In this document: positions 17,033 to 24,821 of the stretch, one piece after another
Numbering within the stretch: the first letter of the stretch is position 1
Layout of the letters: the number at the start of each line of letters is the position of its first letter
Assembly: GCF_021654135.1 (NCBI RefSeq)
Contig: NZ_JAKGSD010000012.1
Span: forward strand, 107,072-171,071
Direction of reading: 5' to 3'
DNA length: 64,000 nt
From: Amycolatopsis tucumanensis
GTDB taxonomy: Bacteria > Actinomycetota > Actinomycetes > Mycobacteriales > Pseudonocardiaceae
Made by a program: the position numbers and the translations under genes
The notes under the pieces: model-generated
Database searches by the model: none
Told to the model about the DNA's origin: nothing
The model's input: only the letters and a program-made list of their open reading frames with translations

Positions 17033-18280
17033 CTACCGCTGCGCCGCGGGTGCCGGTCGCCGAGCCGAGGCGGCCTTGCGCAGTTCGCGGCGGGCGAGGG
17101 CGTCCTTGTGGACCTCGTCCGGCCCGTCGACGAATCGGAGCATGCGGGCGAGCGCGTAGCCGTAGGCGAGCGGGAAGTCCTGCGACAACCCACCCCCACC
17201 GTGCACCTGGATCGCCTTGTCGAGCACCCACTGGACGGTCACCGGGGTCGCGATCTTGATCGCCTGGATCTCGGTGTGCGCGGCCTTGTTGCCCCGAGTG
17301 TCCATCAGCCAGGCCGCCTTGAGGGTGAGCAGGCGCAGCTGCTCGATCCGGACGCGGGATTCGGCGATCCAGTCGCGGACGACTCCCTGGCCGGACAGCG
17401 GCTTGCCGAACGCGACCCGCTCCTCCGCGCGGGCGCACATCAGCTCGAGCGCGCGTTCGGCCACCCCGATCGCCCGCATGCAGTGGTGGATGCGGCCAGG
17501 GCCGAGCCGGGCCTGTGCGATCGCGAAGCCGTCGCCTTCGCCACCGATGAGGTTTCCGGCGGGCACCCGGACGTCGTCGAAACGCAGTTCGGCGTGCCCA
17601 CCGTGTTCGCGGTCGTCGTAGCCCAGAACGCGCATCGCCCGGGTCACGCGGACGCCGGGCGTGTCCCGCGGGACGAGGATCATGGACTGCTGGCGGTGCC
17701 GCTCGGCGTGCGGATCGGTCTTGCCCATGACGACGAAGATCGCGGCGTTCGGGTTCATCGCCCCGGTGATCCACCACTTGCGCCCGTTGATCACGTAGTG
17801 GTCGCCGTCGCGCTCGATGCGGGTGGCGACGTTGGTGGCGTCGGAGGACGCGACATCGGGTTCGGTCATCGCGAACGACGACCGGATCCGCCCGGACAGC
17901 AGCGGTTCCAGCCACTGGCGTTTCTGCGCGTCGGTGCCGAACTGCGAGAGCAGTTCCATGTTGCCGGTGTCCGGTGCGGCGCAGTTGAGCGCGGCGGGCG
18001 CCAGGTGCGGGCTCCGGCCGGTGATCTCGGCCAGCGGCGCGTACTGCTGGTTGGTGAGGCCGGCGCCGTCCGCCCCGGGGAGGAACAGGTTCCACAGCCC
18101 CCGGTTGCGCGCCTCCGCCCGCAGTTCGGACAGCACGGGTGCGGAGTCCCACGCCCACGGATCGTCCAGCTCGGACAGTTGCCGTTCGAACACCGGCTCC
18201 GCCGGGTGGACGTGCGTCTCCATGAACTCCAGGAGCCGCCCGCGCAGGTCCTCGGTGCGATCGTCGTAGCCGAAGTGCAT
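17033..18280 (-). CDS. Acyl-CoA dehydrogenase of the ACAD10/11-LvaC type
   Basis: A 415-residue acyl-CoA dehydrogenase. It shows FAMTEPDVASSDATN near residue 136, KWWITGA near 165, VAFGKPLSG near 300, and the C-terminal KAIQVHGGGGLSQDFPLA and DGPDEVHKD motifs of the ACAD10/11 group. Known relatives (mammalian ACAD10/11, Pseudomonas LvaC) act with an aminoglycoside-phosphotransferase-like kinase to convert 4-hydroxyacyl-CoA to enoyl-CoA by way of a phosphoester. Here that kinase gene directly precedes it, sharing one base (TGATG). The start ATG is at 18280. Confidence 0.92.
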   Translation of the reverse strand: MHFGYDDRTEDLRGRLLEFMETHVHPAEPVFERQLSELDDPWAWDSAPVLSELRAEARNRGLWNLFLPGADGAGLTNQQYAPLAEITGRSPHLAPAALNCAAPDTGNMELLSQFGTDAQKRQWLEPLLSGRIRSSFAMTEPDVASSDATNVATRIERDGDHYVINGRKWWITGAMNPNAAIFVVMGKTDPHAERHRQQSMILVPRDTPGVRVTRAMRVLGYDDREHGGHAELRFDDVRVPAGNLIGGEGDGFAIAQARLGPGRIHHCMRAIGVAERALELMCARAEERVAFGKPLSGQGVVRDWIAESRVRIEQLRLLTLKAAWLMDTRGNKAAHTEIQAIKIATPVTVQWVLDKAIQVHGGGGLSQDFPLAYGYALARMLRFVDGPDEVHKDALARRELRKAASARRPAPAAQR

Positions 18281-19302
18281 CAGCCGTCCTCCTTCAGGGC
18301 AGCCAGCCCGATCTCCAGCAGGGGCCCGGTCAGCGCGCCGATCCCGTCGAACCCGGCGCCCACGGTCTGCCCGTGCAGGTGCCGGTGGCGGATCCCCTCG
18401 ACGATCGCCGCCAGCTTGTAGCAGGCGAGGCCGAGGTGGAAGCCGAAGTGCGCCGGGTCGCGGCCACTGCGCGAGCGGTACCGCTCTCGCACTTCGTCCT
18501 CGGTGAGGTGTCCCGGCGCCGAGGCGGCGTCGGTGACGAGGTCCCCGCCCGGGAGCCGGCTCAGTTTCTGGTAGGCGATCAGCAGTGCGAGGTCCGTCAG
18601 CGGATCGCCGATCGTGGCCATCTCCCAGTCGATCACGGCCGCCGGGCGGTCGGCGGAGTCGACGAGCACGTTGTCGAGGCGGTAGTCACCGTGCACGATG
18701 CCGACCCCGGAATGGGCAGGGACGTTCGACGCCAGCCGGGAGCGCAGTTCCCCGGCCGACCGCAGGTCGCCGCTGCCGGCTGCCGCCAGCTGCGCGCTCC
18801 AGCGCCGCACCTGCCGGTCCAGGAACCCGTCGGCGCGACCGAAGTCCGCCAGCCCCACCTCGGCCGGGTCGACGTCGTGCAGTGCCACCAGCGTGTCGAC
18901 GACGCGGAGCGAGATCCGGCGGACCCGGTCCGGCCCGAGCCGCGCCAGCGCCGCCGCGCTCCGGAACGGGGTCCCGCCGACCTTCTCCATGAGGTAGAAG
19001 GGCGCCCCGATCACCGAGTCGTCCGTGCACAGCGCGTACATCGCGGGCACCGGCACGGCGGTGCCCGCCAGCGCTGCCATGACTCGGTATTCGCGCGCCA
19101 CGTCGTGAGCGGTGGCGGGCACGGGTCCGACCGGCGGCCTGCGCAGCACCCAGGCGCGCTCGCCGTCACCGACCTCGTACGTCAGGTTCGACCGGCCGCC
19201 CGCGAGGAGGCGCGCCGACAGCGTCGGTCGGGCCAGCCCCGGCCGCTCAGCCGCGAGCCAGCGGGCCAGCCTGGTCAGGTCCAGGCCCGGAAGGTGAGTC
19301 AC
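18280..19302 (-). CDS. APH-family kinase, probable hydroxyacyl-CoA kinase (LvaA-like)
   Basis: A 340-residue aminoglycoside-phosphotransferase-fold kinase. The catalytic loop HGDYRLDN (about 210-217) and the metal-binding VIDWEMATIGDP (about 228-239) are intact. Position 5' of an ACAD10/11-type dehydrogenase matches LvaA of levulinate catabolism, which phosphorylates 4-hydroxyvaleryl-CoA. The substrate here is inferred as a hydroxyacyl-CoA. The GTG at 19302 overlaps the stop of the SDR gene (GTGA). Antibiotic resistance is an unlikely role in this context. Confidence 0.88.
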   Translation of the reverse strand: MTHLPGLDLTRLARWLAAERPGLARPTLSARLLAGGRSNLTYEVGDGERAWVLRRPPVGPVPATAHDVAREYRVMAALAGTAVPVPAMYALCTDDSVIGAPFYLMEKVGGTPFRSAAALARLGPDRVRRISLRVVDTLVALHDVDPAEVGLADFGRADGFLDRQVRRWSAQLAAAGSGDLRSAGELRSRLASNVPAHSGVGIVHGDYRLDNVLVDSADRPAAVIDWEMATIGDPLTDLALLIAYQKLSRLPGGDLVTDAASAPGHLTEDEVRERYRSRSGRDPAHFGFHLGLACYKLAAIVEGIRHRHLHGQTVGAGFDGIGALTGPLLEIGLAALKEDG

Positions 19303-20072
19303 GGGGCCGCCCGTTCCAGGTGCCGCTGCAGCTTGTTCATCCCGCCGAGCCAGCGGTCGGTGTCGGCGGCCCGGTTTCGGTAGTGGTCTCCTGCCTCGGG
19401 ATGCGGGAGGATCAGGAAGCGGTCGTCGTGCAGCGCCTGCCACGTCACCTCGGCCACGTCCTCGGGGGTCACCGCGCCGTCGGCCAGCACCGACCGCATG
19501 GGACCGCTGGCCGCGAGCATGCCGGTCCGCACCCCCTGCGGACAGATCGCCTGGACCACGATTCCGCGGTGCCGGTAGGTCACGGACAGCCACTCGGCGA
19601 AGGCGACCACAGCGTGTTTGCTCACCGAGTAGGTCGCTGTCCCGAGCGCGGTCAGAAGCCCCGCCGCCGACGCGGTCACCACGAACCGCCCGCGACCACG
19701 CTCCAGCCACTCCGGCACCAGCAGCCGGGCGGCGCGGACGTGCGCCATCGTGTTGACCTCCCAGCTCGCCGCCCAGGCTGCCTCGCTGGCGTCCAGGCCG
19801 TAGCCGCGGACGATGCCCGCGTTGGCGAACCAGGCGTCGACCTGGCCGAGGTGATCACGCGCGGCCGAGACGAGGGCCACGGCCCCGGCCACGGACGCGG
19901 CGTCGCCCGGCACGGCGAGCGCACCGATCTCCGCGGCCGCCGCCTCCGTCGCGACCGGATCCAGGTCGTTCACCACGACGCGCGCTCCCCCGGCGGCCAG
20001 CCGCGCGGCCAGCGCCTTGCCGATCCCGCCCGCGGCGCCGGTGACGACGACGCCCTGACCCGCGACCGTCAT
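19299..20072 (-). CDS. SDR-family oxidoreductase
   Basis: A 257-residue classical SDR with TGAAGGIG near residue 10, a VNDLD acid favouring NAD, the NAG motif in WFANAGIVRG and the active site TASAAG with YSVSK. The C-terminal LPHPEAGDHYRNRAADTDRWLGGM is typical of a group often found with acyl-CoA dehydrogenases and kinases of this kind. It could interconvert a keto- and hydroxyacyl-CoA (the LvaD step). The ATG at 20072 overlaps the previous stop (ATGA). Confidence 0.9.
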   Translation of the reverse strand: MTVAGQGVVVTGAAGGIGKALAARLAAGGARVVVNDLDPVATEAAAAEIGALAVPGDAASVAGAVALVSAARDHLGQVDAWFANAGIVRGYGLDASEAAWAASWEVNTMAHVRAARLLVPEWLERGRGRFVVTASAAGLLTALGTATYSVSKHAVVAFAEWLSVTYRHRGIVVQAICPQGVRTGMLAASGPMRSVLADGAVTPEDVAEVTWQALHDDRFLILPHPEAGDHYRNRAADTDRWLGGMNKLQRHLERAAP

Positions 20073-20833
20073 GCGGTCGCCCCGGCCAGGGTCACGCCGC
20101 CGTCGACGACGAGCAGGTGGCCGGTCAGCAACGACGCGTCCGCCGACAGCAGGAACGCGACGGCCCCGCCGATGTCGTCCGGCTCGCCCAGGCGCTTGAG
20201 CGGGTAGGCCGCGGCCAGCTGCTCCTCCCGGCCTTCGTACAGGGCCGCGGCGAACTTGGTCTTCACCACCGCGGGCGCGACCGCGTTCACCCGGATGCGC
20301 GGGCCCAGCTCGACGGCCAGCAGCCTGGTCATCGCGACGAGCATGGCCTTGCTGGCACCGTAGAAGCCGACACCCGGCGCGGGCGCAATGGCCGAATGGG
20401 ACGCGACGTTCACGACCGCCCCGCCGTGCTCCCCCATCCACGCGCGGTGCGCGTGCTGCACCCAGGACAACGCCGCGATGCAGTTGACCTCGACGACCTT
20501 GCGGGCCACATCGAGGTCGAGCTCGACCATCGGCCCGTACCACGGGTTGACGCCCGCGTTGTTCACCAGCATGTCGAGACTGCCGAACCGTTCCACGGCC
20601 TGACCGGCCGCCTCCGCCTGGTGCGCGGTGTCGTCGGCCTTGCCCGCCACGGCGAGCGCCACCTCCGGGCCACCGAGGCGAGCGACGGCCTCCTCCAGCG
20701 CCTCCTTCTTGCGCGCGGTGATCACCACCCGCGCTCCTTCGGCGACCAGCCGTTCGGCGATGGCGAACCCGATGCCGCGGCTGGCACCGGTGACGATCGC
20801 GGTCCTGCCGTCGAACTTCCCGGGCACGGTCAC
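20069..20833 (-). CDS. SDR-family oxidoreductase
   Basis: A 254-residue SDR with the cofactor motif TGASRGIG near residue 14, a TARKKE basic stretch after beta-2 suggesting NADP, NNAGVNP near 90 and the full catalytic set (VASHS with YGASK). It is probably a 3-oxoacyl or keto reductase of the pathway. GTG 20833 overlaps the end of the small gene upstream by four bases. Two SDRs in one operon suggest one reduction and one later oxidation. Confidence 0.9.
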   Translation of the reverse strand: MTVPGKFDGRTAIVTGASRGIGFAIAERLVAEGARVVITARKKEALEEAVARLGGPEVALAVAGKADDTAHQAEAAGQAVERFGSLDMLVNNAGVNPWYGPMVELDLDVARKVVEVNCIAALSWVQHAHRAWMGEHGGAVVNVASHSAIAPAPGVGFYGASKAMLVAMTRLLAVELGPRIRVNAVAPAVVKTKFAAALYEGREEQLAAAYPLKRLGEPDDIGGAVAFLLSADASLLTGHLLVVDGGVTLAGATA

Positions 20834-21147
20834 CGCCCCCAGGAGACGTGCGCCCGGACCCGGCCACCGTCGGCGCTGACCCAGCCCTGGCGTGCGGCGT
20901 GGGCGAGCATGCGGGTGAACCCGTCGTGCCAGTCCTGATCACGATCACCAGCGGCGGAGCGCAGCCAGGAGACGTCGAGCCAGACGTGGTCGCCGGCGAC
21001 CTCGCCCGCACCGGCGGCTTCCAGTGCCCGCGACAGGAGCTCCCACCGCGGCGAGCCCGCCGCGGCACGGACCGACAACGCGCCCAGGTCTTCGGCCCTG
21101 TCCAGCTGTGGCACCCCTGGTCCACCGTCGGGTACGTACACCACCAT
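20830..21147 (-). CDS. Small protein of unknown family, first gene of the kinase/dehydrogenase operon
   Basis: A 105-residue protein that I cannot assign to a family. It begins with a short strand (MVVYVPDGGPG), has helices around residues 18-50, the segment DHVWLDVSWLRS near 53-64 and a C-terminal GWVSADGGRVRAHVSW. It is soluble by appearance, with no signal peptide or cysteine. It is coupled by GTGA overlap to the SDR gene and has a Crp-like element 68 bases upstream. It could be a small partner of the APH-like kinase, as LvaB is for LvaA, but it does not look like LvaB. Confidence 0.75.
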   Translation of the reverse strand: MVVYVPDGGPGVPQLDRAEDLGALSVRAAAGSPRWELLSRALEAAGAGEVAGDHVWLDVSWLRSAAGDRDQDWHDGFTRMLAHAARQGWVSADGGRVRAHVSWGR

Positions 21148-21215
21148 CTCCGCTCACCCTCGCCGTTCCGGTCTCGTTCCGTGAGCAGGAGTCTGGTGTG
21201 GTGCCGGGCCGCTGA

Positions 21216-21232
21216 CTGTGACCTGGATCCGG
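21216..21232 (-). promoter_or_regulatory. Crp-like operator, copy 4
   Basis: On the minus strand this reads CCGGA-TCCAGG-TCACAG, 68 bases before the ATG of the five-gene operon that starts at 21147. The distance is the same as for copy 3. The divergent TetR gene starts 116 bases on the other side. Confidence 0.65.
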
Positions 21233-21347
21233 GAGTTGGGGCGGGAAGGCCCGCGTCCTCAGCGCACGGGCCGACGGCACCGGCGCCGCTTCGGCGGCCG
21301 GACCAGGATGCCGCCTGGTGTCCCACGCACCGGCTAGGCTGCGGTTC

Positions 21348-21944
21348 ATGCCTGCCGCGCGACGCCAGACCGCATCCCCGCCGCACCCGGACGAGGCGGC
21401 GCCGGCTTCCCAGGGGCGGGAAGCCGCGATCCGGCTGGCGCGGCGGCAGTTCCGCAGCGGAACGCGGATCGAAATGCAGGCACTGGCCAACGAGCTCGGC
21501 GTGAGCCGGATGACGCTGAACCGCTGGGTCGGGAGCCGGGACCGCCTGCTGGGCGAGGTGAACTGGTCCCTGGCGAAACCCACCCTCGACCGCTGCCGGC
21601 TCCAGTCCAGGGCGACCGGGATCGACGCCGTGGCCCAGACCCTCGAGGGGTTCATCGCCAGTGTCCTGGATGCGCCGTTCATGAAGACGTTCCTGCAGCA
21701 GGAAGGTGAGATCGCGCTGCGGATCCTCACCACCCGCAGCAGCGAACTCCAGCACAACTTCATCGGGTACGTGGCCGACCTGCTGCGCGACGAGCTGCCT
21801 GATCCGCCCGGCGGGCTCCCGGTCGAGGATCTCGCCTACCTCGTGGTCCGCATCGCCGAGTCGTTCTGCTACGTCGACATGATCACCGGCGGCGAGCCGG
21901 ACGCCGCCAAGGTCGGCGCGGCGATCCGGCGGCTGCTGTCCTGA
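21348..21944 (+). CDS. TetR-fold regulator, QsdR-like
   Basis: A 198-residue TetR-type repressor. The N-terminal helix-turn-helix is seen in MQALANELGVSRMTLNRWVGSRDRLLGE (about residues 43-70), a pattern of the QsdR subfamily. The rest is a helical ligand domain. ATG 21348 is chosen: TAGGCT at 21335-21340 would be the -10 of a leaderless transcript. An in-frame GTG at 21318 is less likely. It is tail to tail with the hydrolase gene ending at 21948. It is a candidate for binding the TGTTAC-N12-GTAACA sites to the right. Confidence 0.82.
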   Translation: MPAARRQTASPPHPDEAAPASQGREAAIRLARRQFRSGTRIEMQALANELGVSRMTLNRWVGSRDRLLGEVNWSLAKPTLDRCRLQSRATGIDAVAQTLEGFIASVLDAPFMKTFLQQEGEIALRILTTRSSELQHNFIGYVADLLRDELPDPPGGLPVEDLAYLVVRIAESFCYVDMITGGEPDAAKVGAAIRRLLS

Positions 21945-21947
21945 TCG

Positions 21948-22715
21948 TCAGACGCCCGCGACCGCGCGGGCGTCGAGGAACTGGCGCATTTCCCGCGCCA
22001 CGGCTTCGGGTGTCTCGTAGCAGGCGAGGTGACCGCCGTCGGCGAGCAGCACCAGGCGCCCGCCGGGGACCCGCCGCACGTCCGAAATCTGCTTGTCCAG
22101 GTCGACCACGGTGTCCTTGCCGCCGACGAGGTACAGCAGCGGGACCCGCAACCCGGGCAGCTCGTCGGCCATGCTGGTGTGGACCCCGCCGCCGAGCCAG
22201 CCACGCCACATCCGCTCGGTGACCGTGGGCATCGTGCGCACCAGATCCGCCGTCTTCGCGGGATCCTGCGAGATACTCGCGATGCCCGCGGTGATCGTGT
22301 CCAGGTCGCCGAAGGCGCTGTGGAAGCCTTCGATGACGGGGTCACCGGGGGAAGTACCGCCCGCGTTCCACGGCATCACGCCCACGACCGCCTCGACCTC
22401 GCCGGGATGGTCCAGCGCGATCCGCACAGCGATGGCGCCGCCCAGCGACAGCCCGGCCACGACGAAGCCGGTGAGCCCGATTTCCCGGCAGGCCTCGGCA
22501 ACGGTCTCCGCGAGACCCGGCAGGTCACCGTCGGCCCGCGCACCGGCCGACCCCGCGTGCCCCGGGAGATCCATCAGGACGGCGCGGTACCCGTCGAGCA
22601 GGGGAACCACCCCGGCCCAGCACTCGATCGAACACCCGAAGCCCGGCAGGAGGACGATCGTCCGCGGCCCGTCACCGCGCACTTCGTAGTGGATTCCGTT
22701 GGTGGTGATGGGCAT
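21948..22715 (-). CDS. Alpha/beta hydrolase
   Basis: A 255-residue alpha/beta hydrolase with LLPGFGCSIECW near residue 20, the nucleophile GLSLGG near 90, an acid in VGGKDTVVD and the His in DGGHLACYE. The size and motifs fit esterases, lactonases and ring-cleavage hydrolases. It is transcribed alone, divergent from the reductase gene at 22857. A TGTTAC-N12-GTAACA operator lies 19 bases before its ATG. Confidence 0.9.
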   Translation of the reverse strand: MPITTNGIHYEVRGDGPRTIVLLPGFGCSIECWAGVVPLLDGYRAVLMDLPGHAGSAGARADGDLPGLAETVAEACREIGLTGFVVAGLSLGGAIAVRIALDHPGEVEAVVGVMPWNAGGTSPGDPVIEGFHSAFGDLDTITAGIASISQDPAKTADLVRTMPTVTERMWRGWLGGGVHTSMADELPGLRVPLLYLVGGKDTVVDLDKQISDVRRVPGGRLVLLADGGHLACYETPEAVAREMRQFLDARAVAGV

Positions 22716-22734
22716 CGTTGCCCCTCCCTCACGG

Positions 22735-22758
22735 TGTTACGTAACTGAATGTGTAACA
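22735..22758. promoter_or_regulatory. TGTTAC-N12-GTAACA operator, copy 1
   Basis: A 24-base inverted repeat with perfect 6-base outer arms. It lies 19 bases upstream of the minus hydrolase gene (start 22715), where a bound repressor would block transcription. The central CTGAA is shared with the other two copies (on one strand or the other). Confidence 0.75.
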
Positions 22759-22801
22759 GATCACGAAGGCTAGCCGGGTGAGCGACATGTCCGCAAGCGT
22801 A

Positions 22802-22825
22802 TGTTACGTTTCTGAAAGCGTAACA
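22802..22825. promoter_or_regulatory. TGTTAC-N12-GTAACA operator, copy 2
   Basis: The same 24-base architecture with core GTTTCTGAAAGC, 31 bases before the ATG at 22857. Copies 1 and 2 share one 141-base divergent intergenic region, one per promoter. Confidence 0.78.
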
Positions 22826-22856
22826 CCACTGGGGAAGTGAGCGGAGGACAGGATCG

Positions 22857-23876
22857 ATGAGCACGACCAGCCGCGAGGTTCATCTGGTGGCACGCCCGGC
22901 CGGGATGCCGTCCCCGTCGGACTTCGCCTTGGTGGAAACCGTCGTGCCCGAGCCGGCGCCGGGAGAGGTGCTGGTGCGCAACGACTGGATGTCCGTCGAC
23001 CCCTCCATGCGCGGGCGCATGCGGGACGTGCCGTCCTACCTCCCGCCGTTCGCCCTCGGCGCACCCCTGGAAGGCGCGGCCGTCGGCACGGTCGTCAAGT
23101 CGCGGAGCGGGACGCTGCGCGACGGAGACGTCGTGTGGCACCACTTCGGCTGGCGGGACTACGCCGTGGTCCGGGCGGGCGAAACCCATCGCCTGGACAC
23201 GACGGGCGTCCGCGGCTCGGACTACCTCGGCGCACTCGGCATGCCCGGCCTCACCGCCTACCTGGCGCTGAGCGAGTTCGCGCCCGTGCACCCCGGCGAC
23301 GTCGTCTTCATTTCGGCGGCCGCCGGCGCCGTCGGCGTGGTGGCCGCCCGGGTCGCCCGTCACCTCGGGGCCGCCGCGGTGATCGGGTCCGCAGGCGGAC
23401 CGGAAAAGGCACGGCGGCTGGTGGAACAGCTCGGCTACGACCGGGCCATCGACTACAAGTCGGGACCGATCGGGCCCGCTCTGCGCGCCGCGGCCCCCGG
23501 CGGGATCGACGTCTACCTGGACAGCGTCGGCGGGGACCAGCTGGAAGCCGCCCTCGACGCGCTGCGCACCGGCGGACGAGTGGCGGTCTGCGGCTCCGCC
23601 TCCCAGGCGAACGCCGCCGGACCCGTGCCCGGCCCAGCCAACCTCGCGCTGATCACGAAGAAGCGACTGACCTTGCGCGGCCTCATCGTGCTGGACCACC
23701 TGGAGCGCTGGCCGGAATGGATCGCCCTCGCCCGGGGCTGGCTCGCCGACGGGTCGTTCGTCCCGGCCACCACCGTCGTGGACGGCCTCGAAAACGCCGT
23801 CGGGGCGCTGCTGGGGATGCTGTCCGGCGCCAACGTCGGCAAGATGCTGGTGCGTCTCAACCGGGCTGCGGCATGA
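22857..23876 (+). CDS. NADP-dependent enone reductase of the CurA/PTGR type (MDR family)
   Basis: A 339-residue zinc-free MDR oxidoreductase. Hallmarks are the N-terminal VDPSMRGRM (about residues 43-51), the LGMPGLTAY motif near 127 and the cofactor site ISAAAGAVGVVAARVAR near 150, followed by GSAGGPEKAR. Relatives reduce the double bond of alpha,beta-unsaturated ketones (curcumin, prostaglandins) with NADPH. It overlaps the epoxide-hydrolase-like gene by ATGA and is under operator copy 2. Confidence 0.92.
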   Translation: MSTTSREVHLVARPAGMPSPSDFALVETVVPEPAPGEVLVRNDWMSVDPSMRGRMRDVPSYLPPFALGAPLEGAAVGTVVKSRSGTLRDGDVVWHHFGWRDYAVVRAGETHRLDTTGVRGSDYLGALGMPGLTAYLALSEFAPVHPGDVVFISAAAGAVGVVAARVARHLGAAAVIGSAGGPEKARRLVEQLGYDRAIDYKSGPIGPALRAAAPGGIDVYLDSVGGDQLEAALDALRTGGRVAVCGSASQANAAGPVPGPANLALITKKRLTLRGLIVLDHLERWPEWIALARGWLADGSFVPATTVVDGLENAVGALLGMLSGANVGKMLVRLNRAAA

Positions 23877-24775
23877 GGACATCGTCCGAGCTGCGGCGAG
23901 TGAACGGTGTCGAGCTCGCCGTGACCGCGGCCGGCGAAGGGCCGCTCGTCGTGCTCGCGCACGGATTTCCCGACCTGGCCGTCACCTGGCGGCTGCAGAT
24001 CCCCGCGCTGGTCGAGGCCGGCTATCGGGTGCTGGCTCCGGACATGCGCGGCTACGGCCGCAGCTCGCGCCCCGGCGAACGATCGGCGTACGCCCTGCGC
24101 ACGGTCGGGCTGGACCTGATCGGCCTGCTCGAGCACGAGGGTGCCGACGCGGCACATTTCATCGGCCACGACTGGGGCGCCGCGTGCGTCTGGCAGCTCG
24201 GCCTCGACCACCCGGCCGCCGTTCTCTCGCTGGCCGGTCTCAGCGTGCCGTATGCCCCGCCGGCACCCGCCCCGCCGACGCAGATCCTGCGCGCACGCTG
24301 GGGCGAGCAGTTCTACCAGCTCCGGTTCCAGGAAGCCGGGCGCGCGGAGGCACTGCTGATGCGCGATGCCGGCCGCTCGCTCGCCGTCATCTTCGGCGAT
24401 CGCTACGACCTCCTCGACGGCGACGAGCCCGTCCGCCCGCCCGAGTGGCTGCCGCCGGACCTGTTCCGCCGGCTCGTCGAGCGCTTCCGCGAGACAGGCT
24501 TCGCGGGCGGGCTGAACTACTACCGCAACATCGACGACAACTGGCGCGAAACGAAGGCGGCACCGGAACGGGTCATCCAGCAGCCCTCGCTGTTCCTCAC
24601 GGGCAGCGCGGACCCGGTGACCACCTTCATGCGGCCCGAATCGGGCGCGCGGGCGTTCGAGGATCTCCGCACCCTCGTCGTGGACGGAGCCGGGCACTGG
24701 GTGCACCAGCAGGCCCCGGACACGGTGAACGAAGCGCTCCTGGCCCACCTGCGCCGTGCCGGCGCGGCTCGATGA
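23873..24775 (+). CDS. Epoxide-hydrolase-like alpha/beta hydrolase
   Basis: A 300-residue alpha/beta hydrolase with HGFPDLAVTWR near residue 31 and the nucleophile elbow GHDWGA near 98, where Asp rather than Ser is the nucleophile, as in epoxide hydrolases. The lid has NYYRNIDDNW, which may give the ring-opening Tyr, and the His is in GAGHWVHQ. It would hydrate an epoxide to a diol in the cytosol. The start ATG overlaps the reductase stop. The longer frame upstream is a shadow of that gene. Confidence 0.9.
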   Translation: MRTSSELRRVNGVELAVTAAGEGPLVVLAHGFPDLAVTWRLQIPALVEAGYRVLAPDMRGYGRSSRPGERSAYALRTVGLDLIGLLEHEGADAAHFIGHDWGAACVWQLGLDHPAAVLSLAGLSVPYAPPAPAPPTQILRARWGEQFYQLRFQEAGRAEALLMRDAGRSLAVIFGDRYDLLDGDEPVRPPEWLPPDLFRRLVERFRETGFAGGLNYYRNIDDNWRETKAAPERVIQQPSLFLTGSADPVTTFMRPESGARAFEDLRTLVVDGAGHWVHQQAPDTVNEALLAHLRRAGAAR

Positions 24776-24821
24776 GCAGCTCGGCCGGGGCCAATCCGCT
24801 TCTCCGGACGCCCCGGGGCGT

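Noticed and set aside
14917..17199. A 760-codon minus frame ending in the luciferase-like oxygenase
   Set aside because: The first half is low-complexity Arg/Pro-rich translation of the neighbouring genes. A ribosome site and domain start support GTG 16104.
18280..19302. Aminoglycoside resistance gene
   Set aside because: The fold is APH-like, but the operon with acyl-CoA dehydrogenase and SDRs points to an acyl-CoA kinase role.
24808..24821. A 14-base perfect palindrome ACGCCCC/GGGGCGT between convergent genes
   Set aside because: There is no loop, so it cannot form a good terminator hairpin, and this GC-rich type is expected by chance.
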